Shown here: positions 17,830-25,992 of the stretch, piece by piece
Numbering within the stretch: position 1 is the stretch's first letter
Layout of the letters: each line of letters begins with the position of its first letter
The notes under the pieces: generated by a model
What the model saw: only the letters and a program-made list of their open reading frames with translations
Databases searched by the model: none
What the model was told of the DNA's origin: nothing
NCBI RefSeq assembly: GCF_028023555.1
Contig: NZ_JAQIOY010000009.1
Location: forward strand, 62,001 to 126,000
DNA length: 64,000 nucleotides
Direction of reading: 5' to 3'
Origin: Thalassococcus_A lentus
GTDB lineage: Bacteria > Pseudomonadota > Alphaproteobacteria > Rhodobacterales > Rhodobacteraceae
Made by a program: the position numbers and the translations under genes

Positions 17830-17853
17830 CGCCACAACGCAACATGATTGCGA
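17819..17853. promoter_or_regulatory. Inverted repeat TCGCAAT...ATTGCGA upstream of ecm
   Basis: Perfect 7-bp inverted repeat arms at 17819-17825 and 17847-17853, with a further ACGCAAC copy between them. The arms overlap the proposed -10 region, so they could bind a regulator of ecm. In Rhodobacter, the regulator PccR recognises TTTGCAAA-type sites; similarity here is only partial. Confidence 0.35.
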
Positions 17854-17882
17854 CCCAATGATTCTCGTGGACGGAGACCTTC

Positions 17883-19874
17883 ATGACCGAACAGAAAGCC
17901 GCCCAGACAGCCGAAACCCCTGCCAAGGATCGCCCATGGCTGATCCGGACATATGCCGGGCACAGCACGGCCAAAGCTTCGAATGCGCTATATCGTGGCA
18001 ACCTCGCCAAGGGCCAGACTGGTCTTTCGGTGGCCTTCGATCTGCCCACGCAAACGGGCTATGACAGCGACCACATTCTGGCACGCGGCGAAGTCGGCAA
18101 GGTGGGCGTTCCGGTCTGCCATCTGGGCGACATGCGCACGCTGTTCGATCAGATTCCGCTCGAACAGATGAACACGTCCATGACGATCAATGCAACCGCG
18201 CCTTGGTTGCTGTCACTGTACATCGCCGTGGCCGAGGAACAGGGCGCGGACGTGTCCAAACTTCAGGGCACGGTGCAAAACGACCTGATCAAGGAATACC
18301 TTTCGCGCGGCACCTATATTTGCCCACCGAAACCATCGCTCAAGATGATCGGCGACGTGGCCGAATACTGCTACAAAAACGTTCCAAAGTGGAACCCGAT
18401 GAACGTGTGTTCCTATCACCTGCAAGAAGCCGGCGCGACGCCCGAACAAGAACTTGCCTTTGCCTTGGCCACGGCCTGTGCCGTGCTGGATGAACTCCAG
18501 CCACGTGTCGATCCAGAAGATTTCCCGGCGCTGTGCGGACGTATCTCTTTCTTTGTGAATGCGGGCATCCGTTTCGTCACCGAAATGTGCAAGATGCGTG
18601 CCTTTGTCGATCTGTGGGATGAAATCCTGCAAGAGCGTTACGGCGTCGAAAACCCGAAATTCCGCCGTTTCCGCTATGGTGTTCAGGTGAACTCGCTTGG
18701 CCTGACCGAACAGCAACCGGAAAATAACGTCTACCGCATCCTGATCGAAATGCTGGCTGTGACCTTGTCCAAACGCGCGCGCGCCCGTGCTGTACAGCTT
18801 CCTGCCTGGAACGAAGCACTGGGCCTGCCCCGCCCATGGGATCAGCAATGGTCCATGCGCATGCAACAGATCCTGGCTTATGAAACCGATCTGCTGGAAT
18901 ACGAAGACCTCTTTGATGGCAACCCCGCCGTGGATCGCAAAGTCGAAGCGCTAAAGGATGGCGCACGCGCTGAATTGGCCAACATCGGCTCCATGGGCGG
19001 CGCCATCGGGTCGATCGAATACATGAAGGGCCGCCTCGTTGAATCCAACGCGGAACGCCTTGGCCGCATCGAACGCAATGAAACGGTTGTTGTCGGCGTT
19101 AACCGCTGGACTGAAGGTGAGCAGAGCCCGCTGGTCGGTGAAGACGGTGGCATCATGGTTGTCGATCCCGCGGTCGAGCAGGAACAAATCCTGCGCCTGA
19201 ACGAATGGAAATCCGAACGCGACGCAGAGGCCGTAGAATCGGCACTCGAAGCATTGCGCGCCGCAGCGAAAGCGGGTGAAAATGTCATGCCCGCGTCAAT
19301 CGCCTGCGCCAAGGCCGGCGTGACCACAGGAGAGTGGGCGGGCGAAATGCGCGCCATTCACGGCGAGTACCGCGCACCAACGGGCGTTTCGTCTTCGCCA
19401 AGCAACAAGACTGAAGGACTCGATGACATTCGCGCGGCAGTGGATGCCGTTTCGGATCGTCTTGGCAAGCGATTGCGCTTCCTTGTCGGCAAGCCGGGTC
19501 TTGATGGGCACTCCAATGGCGCCGAGCAAATTGCTTTCCGGGCCCGCGATTGCGGAATGGAGATCGACTATGAGGGCATTCGCCTGACCCCTGAGCAGAT
19601 TATTGAGGCCGCGCAAAACGGCGCGCATGTGATCGGGCTTTCCATCCTCTCCGGAAGCCACATCCCCCTCGTCGAGGATGTTGTAACCCGTATGCGTGAA
19701 ACGGGCCTTGGGCATATTCCATTGATTGTCGGCGGCATTATTCCCGAAGAAGACGCCACCCGTCTGCGGGCCATGGGCGTTGCCAAAGTCTACACACCAA
19801 AAGACTTTGAGCTGAACATGATCATGAAAGACATCGTGACACTGGTCGATCCAAAGGCCGTTGCCGCCGAATAA
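17883..19874 (+). CDS. ecm: Ethylmalonyl-CoA mutase (MeaA-like)
   Basis: This adenosylcobalamin enzyme converts (2R)-ethylmalonyl-CoA to (2S)-methylsuccinyl-CoA in the ethylmalonyl-CoA pathway, which lets cells without isocitrate lyase grow on C2 compounds. At 663 residues it has a large N-terminal catalytic barrel (GLSVAFDLPTQTGYDSDH, MNTSMTINATA) and a C-terminal B12 domain with the DxHxxG motif at Asp541/His543 (KPGLDGHSNGAEQIA) and GLSILSGSH. The N-terminal sequence resembles ethylmalonyl-CoA mutases more than methylmalonyl-CoA mutases, and length fits a single-subunit MeaA-type enzyme. Two other pathway genes lie at 30.0 and 31.9 kb. A good terminator follows. Confidence 0.92.
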   Translation: MTEQKAAQTAETPAKDRPWLIRTYAGHSTAKASNALYRGNLAKGQTGLSVAFDLPTQTGYDSDHILARGEVGKVGVPVCHLGDMRTLFDQIPLEQMNTSMTINATAPWLLSLYIAVAEEQGADVSKLQGTVQNDLIKEYLSRGTYICPPKPSLKMIGDVAEYCYKNVPKWNPMNVCSYHLQEAGATPEQELAFALATACAVLDELQPRVDPEDFPALCGRISFFVNAGIRFVTEMCKMRAFVDLWDEILQERYGVENPKFRRFRYGVQVNSLGLTEQQPENNVYRILIEMLAVTLSKRARARAVQLPAWNEALGLPRPWDQQWSMRMQQILAYETDLLEYEDLFDGNPAVDRKVEALKDGARAELANIGSMGGAIGSIEYMKGRLVESNAERLGRIERNETVVVGVNRWTEGEQSPLVGEDGGIMVVDPAVEQEQILRLNEWKSERDAEAVESALEALRAAAKAGENVMPASIACAKAGVTTGEWAGEMRAIHGEYRAPTGVSSSPSNKTEGLDDIRAAVDAVSDRLGKRLRFLVGKPGLDGHSNGAEQIAFRARDCGMEIDYEGIRLTPEQIIEAAQNGAHVIGLSILSGSHIPLVEDVVTRMRETGLGHIPLIVGGIIPEEDATRLRAMGVAKVYTPKDFELNMIMKDIVTLVDPKAVAAE

Positions 19875-19904
19875 GCCCGGCAACCGATTGATGTCGCAAG
19901 CCAG

Positions 19905-19936
19905 ATGGCACCGGTCTCCGGTGCCATTTTCATTTG
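19905..19936 (+). terminator. Intrinsic terminator downstream of ecm
   Basis: A 10-bp perfect stem (ATGGCACCGG / CCGGTGCCAT) with a three-base loop is followed by TTTTCATTT. It lies 30 bp after the ecm stop. The next 200 bp up to the H-NS-like gene are AT-rich and presumably hold that gene's promoter. Confidence 0.9.
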
Positions 19937-20136
19937 GCCTGACATCGTCTACTCTTTCCTAAATTGACCGATTAATACGACGTTAAACCTTAGCGCGTTT
20001 ATTCACGCGAATTGGCGTCACTTATTGCGCGTATGTTCCTTTGTTTCGGTTTTTAAATCACGCTTTTCACAAAATGATGGCTTGATGTTTTTTGCTCAGG
20101 CACCGAACACCAATAGAGTTCAGCAGGAGAAGACAA

Positions 20137-20445
20137 ATGAATATCGATCTGGAAACACTGTCGCGTGACGAACTGCAAAAACTGATCAAGGACGCGGAAA
20201 AAGCGCTGAAATCAGTAGACGCCCGTCGCAAAGCCGAAGCAAAGCGTGCTGCGGAAAAAGCAGCCAAAGAGTTTGGTTTCTCGTTGGATGAGGTTATGGG
20301 TGCAACAGTCAAAGGCTCCAAGGGCGCACCAAAGTTTGCAAATCCTGCGGATGCATCGCAAACTTGGACTGGTCGGGGCCGCAAACCCAATTGGGTTGTT
20401 GAGGCGCTGAAATCCGGCAAATCACTAGAGGACCTCGCACTTTAA
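20137..20445 (+). CDS. H-NS family DNA-binding protein (HvrA-like)
   Basis: From the ATG at 20137, which follows a good AGGAG ribosome site, the protein is 102 residues. The N-terminal half is a charged coiled-coil oligomerisation region (ELQKLIKDAEKALKSVDARRKAEAKRAAEKAAKE). The C-terminal DNA-binding motif reads TWTGRGRKPNWVVEAL, matching the TWxGxGRxPxW hook of H-NS. In Rhodobacter the relative HvrA activates photosynthesis genes in low light; in a non-phototroph it would act as a nucleoid-associated silencer or activator. The deoD gene starts one base after its stop, suggesting co-transcription, an unusual pairing. Confidence 0.9.
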   Translation: MNIDLETLSRDELQKLIKDAEKALKSVDARRKAEAKRAAEKAAKEFGFSLDEVMGATVKGSKGAPKFANPADASQTWTGRGRKPNWVVEALKSGKSLEDLAL

Positions 20446-20446
20446 A

Positions 20447-21154
20447 ATGACAATCCACATCGGCGCAGAACCCGGGCAAATCGCAGAAACAGTTCTTATG
20501 CCCGGCGATCCGCTGCGGGCGGAATGGGCGGCCAATACCTTTCTCGACGACGCAAAGTGCGTGAACCGCGTGCGTGGGATGTTGGGCTTTACCGGAACCT
20601 ATAAAGGGAATCCGGTCACCATCCATGGAAGCGGCATGGGCATGCCCAGCCTGTCCATCTATGCCAATGAGTTGATCCGCGACTACGGTGCCAAAACACT
20701 GATCCGGATTGGCTCATGTGGCGGTATGCAGGACATGGTCGGGATTCGCGATGTAATCCTTGCGATGACGGCTTCGACGCTTTCGACACCATCGCGCGGC
20801 ATCTTCCGGGAACTCAATTTTGCACCCTGCGCCGATTATGGCCTTCTGCGGTCAGCTGCCGATGCAGCCTCTGCACGCGGTATCACGCACCACGTCGGCG
20901 GCATTTATTCATCAGACGTTTTTTATGACGAACGCCCTGATCTGAATGAACAAATGATGCGTCATGGCATTCTGGGTGTCGAAATGGAGGCGGCGGAGCT
21001 TTATATTCTTGCCGCGCGCTATGGCGTGCGTGCTTTGGCTGTTTTGACTGTTTCTGATCATCTGGTCACACACGAGGCTTTGCCATCGGAAGACCGGGAA
21101 CGGTCCTTTGGCGAAATGGTGGAAATTGCGCTCGAAGCTGCATTTCCAAGCTAA
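20447..21154 (+). CDS. deoD: Purine nucleoside phosphorylase DeoD-type
   Basis: DeoD splits purine (deoxy)nucleosides with phosphate into base and (deoxy)ribose-1-phosphate in the cytosolic salvage pathway. The 235-residue length is typical of the hexameric class. Motifs include MPGDPLRAEW (phosphate site), GSGMGMPSLSIYANEL, RIGSCGGMQ, YSSDVFYDERP, GVEMEAAELY and VSDHLVTHE with the catalytic aspartate. It starts immediately after the H-NS-like gene. Its stop codon overlaps the stop of the convergent LysR gene by three bases, leaving no room for an independent terminator. Confidence 0.95.
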   Translation: MTIHIGAEPGQIAETVLMPGDPLRAEWAANTFLDDAKCVNRVRGMLGFTGTYKGNPVTIHGSGMGMPSLSIYANELIRDYGAKTLIRIGSCGGMQDMVGIRDVILAMTASTLSTPSRGIFRELNFAPCADYGLLRSAADAASARGITHHVGGIYSSDVFYDERPDLNEQMMRHGILGVEMEAAELYILAARYGVRALAVLTVSDHLVTHEALPSEDRERSFGEMVEIALEAAFPS

Positions 21155-22035
21155 GTCCAATCCTTGATCGCTGTATCGGTCAAGAGCGCCGCCACTTGAT
21201 CGCGCGATTTACGTGTCAGCCCATTTGGTGTCAGCAACGCCAGTGATTTGCCGGTTTTTACCGGCAAATCAAAAGGCGCGACCAATTCTCCCGTCTCCAG
21301 ATATCTTTGCACCAGCACTTTGTGCGCCATAAGAACCCCAACGCCTGCGAGCGCTTCTTGAACAGCGATGGAATACAGAGAGAACTGTGGCCCTTTGGGG
21401 CGATCCGGTGCTTTCAGCCCCACCCCGGCAAGCCAAGTCTGCCAGTCTGCACCCCACGACGTGTCAATCAACCATGGCAACGCCAGAAGATCATCGGGCT
21501 GTTTGAGTGATCCTGCCAGAGCCGGAGCGCAAACTGGCAGCAAGATGTCTTCTTCCAACGATAGCCCCCGCCCGTTCGGCAAAAGAAACAACGCACAGCT
21601 AAAAGGTTCGCGGAGCAGGTTGGGCGGTTGTTCCAGTGCCGTGACCGAAACCTCACGGCCCGGAACAGCATGGCGCAAAGCTGGCAAACGCGGCGCCAAC
21701 CAAAGCTGCGCAATCGCTGGCAACGCCGCAATCCGCATGTGGCGCCCCGCTTCATCCTGCAAGACCTGTGTGACCTGTCCCAAGGTGTCAAAGCTGTTCG
21801 ACAACAGCGGCAGGATGCGCGCCCCCGATGCGGTCAGAACGACGCCCTGTGCCTTTCGATCAAACAGCTTTACACCCGCCCAGTCCTCAAGAATGCGCAC
21901 TTGCTGCGATACGGCCCCCGAGGTCACCGCCAATTCATCTGCGGCGCTGGAAAACTTACCCAAACGCGCGGCGGCTTCGAACGCCCTGAGTGCGGTCAAG
22001 GGCGGCGGCTTTGGGCGGGGCGGATCAACAGCCAT
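21151..22035 (-). CDS. LysR family transcriptional regulator (GcvA-like)
   Basis: A 294-residue LysR-type regulator. The N-terminal winged helix-turn-helix reads PPLTALRAFEAAARLGKFSSAADELAVTSGAVSQQVRILED in two parts, very like the GcvA branch with its LxAFEAAAR and SGAVSQQVRxLE motifs. The C-terminal effector domain follows (residues about 90-290). It is divergent from the SHMT-like PLP gene with about 104 bp between starts, the classic arrangement for a LysR regulator and its target. A T-N11-A dyad lies just upstream of its start. The effector is unknown; an amino acid or its derivative would fit the neighbour. Confidence 0.9.
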   Translation of the reverse strand: MAVDPPRPKPPPLTALRAFEAAARLGKFSSAADELAVTSGAVSQQVRILEDWAGVKLFDRKAQGVVLTASGARILPLLSNSFDTLGQVTQVLQDEAGRHMRIAALPAIAQLWLAPRLPALRHAVPGREVSVTALEQPPNLLREPFSCALFLLPNGRGLSLEEDILLPVCAPALAGSLKQPDDLLALPWLIDTSWGADWQTWLAGVGLKAPDRPKGPQFSLYSIAVQEALAGVGVLMAHKVLVQRYLETGELVAPFDLPVKTGKSLALLTPNGLTRKSRDQVAALLTDTAIKDWT

Positions 22036-22043
22036 AGTTAACT

Positions 22044-22056
22044 TTAGTTTTTCTAA
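22044..22056. promoter_or_regulatory. T-N11-A LysR-type operator candidate
   Basis: TTAG-TTTTT-CTAA is a perfect 4-bp dyad with T-N11-A geometry, eight bases upstream of the LysR start and in the shared divergent promoter region. The position is as expected for autoregulation and for control of the PLP gene. Confidence 0.45.
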
Positions 22057-22139
22057 GGGTAGATTTCATGAATACTGGTTTGCGTGACTTCTGCCAATCC
22101 TTTTCAATCAAGCTCAGAACACCACACTAGGAGGCCCCT

Positions 22140-23468
22140 ATGACTGCGCTTGCCCCACGTTCCTGGTTACCGCCACACAGCGATGAGATGTCGCTCGCTT
22201 ATGCCGAAACGGCCAGCACGTCCGCTGCACACGATATCGCAAAGCGCATCGCCCATTTGGCTGACCGTTCGCGCGCCATTCATGAACAGGAGTGTTTCAA
22301 CCTCAATCCCGCGACCAATGTGATGAATCCTCGGGCCGAAGCCTTGCTGGCTTCGGGCATGGGCGTGCGACCATCGCTGGGACATCCGGGCGATAAATAT
22401 GAAACCGGTCTGGAGGCAATCGAAGAAGTCGAAGTGATCGCGGCAGAACTGGCCGCCGAGGTCTTTGGCGCAAAATTCGCTGAAATCCGGGTTGCGTCGG
22501 GCGCGATGGCAAATCTCTACACCTTCATGGCTTTGACAAAACCCGGCCAGCAGATCATCGCGCCCCCCGCAAGCATCGGAGGCCACGTCACCCACCATGC
22601 TGGCGGATGCGCCGGGCTATACGGGCTGCACACCTTCGACGCCCCGGTGAATGCGGAGGACTACACTCTGGATCTGACCGCACTTCGCGACATGGTAGAA
22701 CGCGTCAAACCGGCGCTGATCACCGTGGGCGGATCGCTGAACCTATGGCCACATGACGTCGCCACAGTGCGAGAGATCGCAGACACGGTCGGCGCATGGG
22801 TGATGTTCGATGCAGCCCACCAATGCGGGATGATTGCCGGTGGTCAGTGGCCCAACCCACTCGAACAAGGCGCGCACGTCATGACCATGAGCACATATAA
22901 GTCGCTGGGTGGCCCACCTTCCGGGTTGATCGTGACCAATGATGCGAAGATCGCCGAAACACTCGACGCCATTGCCTTTCCGGGGATGACTGCGAATTTT
23001 GACGCCGCCAAATCCGCCGCACTGGCGATGAGCCTTCTGGATTGGCGTGACTTCGGCGCGGCCTATGCCGAAACAATGATCGAGACCGCGCAGGCGCTGG
23101 CGGAAAACCTCGCAGCGAATGGGCTTGACGTATTCGGGGCTGGCAAAGGCTTTACCGCATCGCATCAATTTGCGCTGAATGCTGTGCCGCTCGGGGGCGG
23201 GCAGACCGCCAGCAAGGTGCTCAGACGTGCGGGCTTTCTGACATGTGGCATCGGGTTGCCAATCGAAGCGCGGGCGGACGGGGATATGAACGGCCTGCGC
23301 ATCGGCACACCAGAATTGGTGCGTTGGGGTATGACCGCCAAAGACATGCCGAAACTCGCCGGGTTGATCGCCGAGGCTTTGCGCCGCAACGATCCCGAAG
23401 CGCTGGCCCCGCAAGTGACACAGTGGCGCCGGCAGTTCGATACGGTGCATTTCGTACACAGCGGATGA
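22140..23468 (+). CDS. SHMT-like PLP-dependent enzyme
   Basis: A 442-residue fold-type I PLP enzyme of the serine hydroxymethyltransferase group. It shares GHPGDKYETG (SHMT has GYPGxRYYxG), HVTHHAGG, FDAAHQCGMIAGGQWPNP (PLP aspartate) and the Schiff-base lysine at residue 254 in MSTYKSLGGPPSG. SHMT proper has TTTHKTLRGPRGG, so this is a divergent paralogue. Possible activities are alpha-methylserine hydroxymethyltransferase or a beta-hydroxy amino-acid aldolase. The start has an AGGAGG ribosome site. It is divergent from the LysR gene and convergent with the DUF1989 gene, which suggests a small amino-acid catabolic locus. Confidence 0.8.
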   Translation: MTALAPRSWLPPHSDEMSLAYAETASTSAAHDIAKRIAHLADRSRAIHEQECFNLNPATNVMNPRAEALLASGMGVRPSLGHPGDKYETGLEAIEEVEVIAAELAAEVFGAKFAEIRVASGAMANLYTFMALTKPGQQIIAPPASIGGHVTHHAGGCAGLYGLHTFDAPVNAEDYTLDLTALRDMVERVKPALITVGGSLNLWPHDVATVREIADTVGAWVMFDAAHQCGMIAGGQWPNPLEQGAHVMTMSTYKSLGGPPSGLIVTNDAKIAETLDAIAFPGMTANFDAAKSAALAMSLLDWRDFGAAYAETMIETAQALAENLAANGLDVFGAGKGFTASHQFALNAVPLGGGQTASKVLRRAGFLTCGIGLPIEARADGDMNGLRIGTPELVRWGMTAKDMPKLAGLIAEALRRNDPEALAPQVTQWRRQFDTVHFVHSG

Positions 23469-23504
23469 TCTGGGCGATTGGACGGGCCTTAGCGCCCGTC
23501 TGTA

Positions 23505-24359
23505 TCATCGGCCGTGGCTTTGATCATACCCATTTGGTTCCGGGCTTTGCCAGTCGGCCAAGGCACCCTCTGCCGGGCGCAAGACTTCGACCTGCAAGGG
23601 ATAGCATTGCGCCACATCTGACGTGTGGCTGGCAGAACAATCGCCGCCCGGACAGGCCGAAAGGGCGCCCAGAACGTCGATCTCGGCGAAGAAGGTCAGA
23701 TGATCCCCCGGCCTCACAGGTGAGGCCTTCATGAAGTACTGCCCGGTGTCGCGCGTAAAGCCCGTGCACATGAACACGTTCAGAACGTCGTGCACATGCG
23801 GCTCGGCCTCTTGCAGACTGACCCCCAAGGCATCCGCCAGCGCGCGGGTCAGATTGGAATGGCAACAATGGTGATACTGAACGTCCGAAAGCAGATTGCC
23901 CGTATACGGATCACAGCGCGTACCGATGACGTCGTGTACCGACCCGCCGAAACGATCCATACCGTACCACGCCAGACTGTCTTCGACGATTGTCGCCATG
24001 GGACGCAAATGCGGAAAGCTCGACCACATGCGTTCACCGATGGTCACATGCGTGCCATGCAATGCCCGTGTCTTGCCTGAATAGAAGCGTTCCGACAGAT
24101 CACGCGCGTTCCACAAGTTCAGGTCCCCAACCTGCGGTCCCTCAACTGAAGTAACCCGAAAGAAACTGCCTGCGGGCGCTTGGAACGTGCAGGCCTCACG
24201 CGGGGCAGCCTGAACAACCGAAACCGTTTCCGCAGTATCCAGAGCATTTTGGTAAAGCGCCAAGTCAGACTTTGGCAGTGTTTCATTGGGGTAGCAGATC
24301 ACAGGCTCAACCGCGCGGCGGTCGTCTGCGTCAGAGGGCGGGGTTACGTACTGCGTCAT
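23505..24359 (-). CDS. DUF1989 / urea carboxylase-associated family protein
   Basis: A 284-residue soluble protein. Recognised from the GSFFRVTSVEGPQVGDLNLWN block, the HHCCHSNLTRAL cysteine-histidine cluster, VHDVLNVFMCTG, and the family-defining CPGGDCS near the C-terminus. The conserved Cys/His residues suggest a metal site. Members lie next to urea carboxylase or allophanate genes in some genomes, and in others next to glycine or amino-acid genes; one characterised group is reported in urea-amidolyase clusters. Here it is convergent with the SHMT-like gene, 36 bp between stops. The reaction is not known to me. Confidence 0.85.
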   Translation of the reverse strand: MTQYVTPPSDADDRRAVEPVICYPNETLPKSDLALYQNALDTAETVSVVQAAPREACTFQAPAGSFFRVTSVEGPQVGDLNLWNARDLSERFYSGKTRALHGTHVTIGERMWSSFPHLRPMATIVEDSLAWYGMDRFGGSVHDVIGTRCDPYTGNLLSDVQYHHCCHSNLTRALADALGVSLQEAEPHVHDVLNVFMCTGFTRDTGQYFMKASPVRPGDHLTFFAEIDVLGALSACPGGDCSASHTSDVAQCYPLQVEVLRPAEGALADWQSPEPNGYDQSHGR

Positions 24360-24428
24360 ACTTGATCCTGATTGTGTGCCAGACCACTCAAGACCCGGCA
24401 GGCCATTTTGACAAGACCCGGACGTCGT

Positions 24429-24635
24429 TTAGCGATCTTGCTCAGGTGGGGGACGCAAACAAACCTGTGGTGATTTCCCACGTGGCGCGGTGGTTTCCGC
24501 CCCACAATGAACACACCGCCACTGGCTGTCTGCACCCCGCTGCGGAAATTCACGCCAGCGGCAAATCCGCGTTTCACGATTGGTGAAGAGCACCAGCAGA
24601 ATGAAAGCGATGACAAGACCAACGACGACGAGCAC
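24429..24635 (-). CDS. Small membrane protein with a zinc-ribbon-like motif
   Basis: A 68-residue protein with one N-terminal membrane helix (VVVGLVIAFILLVLFT) followed by a basic cytosolic part. That part holds C..W.CVHCGAETTAPRGKSPQVC, three to four cysteines in a zinc-ribbon-like layout. It starts with GTG, preceded by GAGGGG at a suitable distance. Similar short proteins are widespread in Rhodobacteraceae, which supports it being real rather than a shadow. Function is unknown. It lies 69 bp upstream of the DUF1989 start on the same strand, and about 220 bp downstream of sdhB. Confidence 0.65.
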   Translation of the reverse strand: MLVVVGLVIAFILLVLFTNRETRICRWREFPQRGADSQWRCVHCGAETTAPRGKSPQVCLRPPPEQDR

Positions 24636-24855
24636 GGCTCACCCCTCGGGACGATCAAAAGCGGTGGACGGATCGAACAGGTTTGAATGCAGCACGACTA
24701 CAAAATCCGCAATGGCGCCGGAGCATACTGCACCTGCCATAGTTTTGATACGGCTATTCAGCGCAAAAAGGCAAAACCGGGACCATCAATGACCCAAGCC
24801 GCAACACGCGCAAAGGCTTCGGACCGTGCGAAACCCACACGGCCCGAGGTCTCAA

Positions 24856-25635
24856 TCAAACGGCGCGATCCACCATCATCTTCTTGATTTCAGCGATGGC
24901 CAGCGCCGGGTTCAGGCCCTTTGGGCAAGTCTTCGCGCAGTTCATGATGGTATGGCAGCGGTAGAGTTTGAAAGGGTCTTCCAACTCATCCAGACGCTCG
25001 CCCGTGGCTTCGTCGCGGCTGTCGATGATCCAGCGATACGCATGCAACAAGGCTGCTGGCCCGAGGTAACGATCGCCATTCCACCAATAGCTGGGGCAGG
25101 ACGTTGAGCAGGATGCGCACATGACGCATTCATAAAGACCATCAAGCTTTTTGCGATCCTCGATGGACTGCTTCCACTCCTTGGCCGGGCGGTTCGTCTT
25201 GGTTTCCAGCCATGGCATGATAGAGGCGTGCTGGGCATAGAAGTGCGTCAGATCCGGGATCAGATCCTTGACCACCGGCATATGGGGCAGCGGATAGATC
25301 TTCACGTCGCCGTCGATCTCATCCAAACCGTAGATACAGGCCAGCGTGTTGATGCCGTCGATGTTCATCGCACAGGATCCGCAGATCCCCTCACGACAGG
25401 ACCGGCGGAAGGTGAGCGTCGGGTCGACTTCGTTTTTGATCTTGATCAGTGCATCCAGAACCATCGGGCCACACTGGTCCATGTCCAGAAAATACGTGTC
25501 GACGCGCGGGTTCTCACCGTCGTCCGGGCTCCAACGATAGATGCTGAACTTGCGCACATTGGTTGCGCCTTCCGGTTTCGGCCATGTCTTGCCGGTACGG
25601 ACCTTGGAGTTCTTGGGCAGTGTGAATTGAACCAT
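24856..25635 (-). CDS. sdhB: Succinate dehydrogenase iron-sulfur subunit
   Basis: SdhB carries electrons from the SdhA flavin to quinone through three clusters in complex II of the inner membrane. At 259 residues the length is normal. Cluster ligands: 2Fe-2S in CREGICGSCAMNIDG with the later NTLAC; 4Fe-4S in CVMCASCSTSCPSYWW; 3Fe-4S in CHTIMNCAKTCPKGLNP. It is the last gene of the sdhC-sdhD-sdhA-x-y-sdhB operon, separated from sdhA by two small envelope-protein genes. The gap after the lipoprotein gene is nine bases. Confidence 0.98.
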   Translation of the reverse strand: MVQFTLPKNSKVRTGKTWPKPEGATNVRKFSIYRWSPDDGENPRVDTYFLDMDQCGPMVLDALIKIKNEVDPTLTFRRSCREGICGSCAMNIDGINTLACIYGLDEIDGDVKIYPLPHMPVVKDLIPDLTHFYAQHASIMPWLETKTNRPAKEWKQSIEDRKKLDGLYECVMCASCSTSCPSYWWNGDRYLGPAALLHAYRWIIDSRDEATGERLDELEDPFKLYRCHTIMNCAKTCPKGLNPALAIAEIKKMMVDRAV

Positions 25636-25644
25636 CTGTCGCTC

Positions 25645-25992
25645 CTATCGAAGAAGGGCCGGCAAGCCTTCGGCCGCCAGGCAGGTCAGGGTCTCAGGCT
25701 TTGAGACGATGTCAGACACGATCTGTGCCGTATTCTCATTTGGGCCAACAACTGCATCGGCCGCCAACGCGCGGATCTGGACCGCCGAGGCATTGTCGAT
25801 GATGCAGTCAACCGCGGGCTGCAAGGGAACGCCCGGAAAACGTTCGGCAATGACTGGTGTTATGGCCGAGCGTGCCGCTTCTCGGGCGATCTGATCCTGC
25901 GCCTGCGGCGAGCAGGCCGAAGCAAACAGCGCCATTCCCAGAACCGGCGCCGCCAGAAACCGTGTTTTCAATTTTGAACCCGCATGTCTCAA
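25645..25992 (-). CDS. Small lipoprotein encoded inside the sdh operon
   Basis: A 115-residue protein with a signal peptide and lipobox (LGMALFASACS, lipid cysteine about residue 27). The mature part is Ala-rich and helical (DQIAREAARSAITPVIAERFPGVPLQP) with cysteines in VDCIIDN and TLTCLAAEG. I do not recognise a named family. It lies between sdhA and sdhB; its ATG overlaps the stop of the preceding small secreted-protein gene by four bases, so it is co-translated within the operon. Its role in respiration, if any, is unknown. Confidence 0.78.
   Translation of the reverse strand: MRHAGSKLKTRFLAAPVLGMALFASACSPQAQDQIAREAARSAITPVIAERFPGVPLQPAVDCIIDNASAVQIRALAADAVVGPNENTAQIVSDIVSKPETLTCLAAEGLPALLR

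Noticed and set aside
17653..17882. Cobalamin riboswitch before ecm
   Set aside because: No B12-box-like sequence was seen in the 230 bp upstream; ecm use of B12 alone does not imply one.
24687..24887. 66-residue plus-strand open frame near the sdhB 3' end
   Set aside because: Basic low-complexity product, no ribosome site or family; overlaps the sdhB stop on the other strand.
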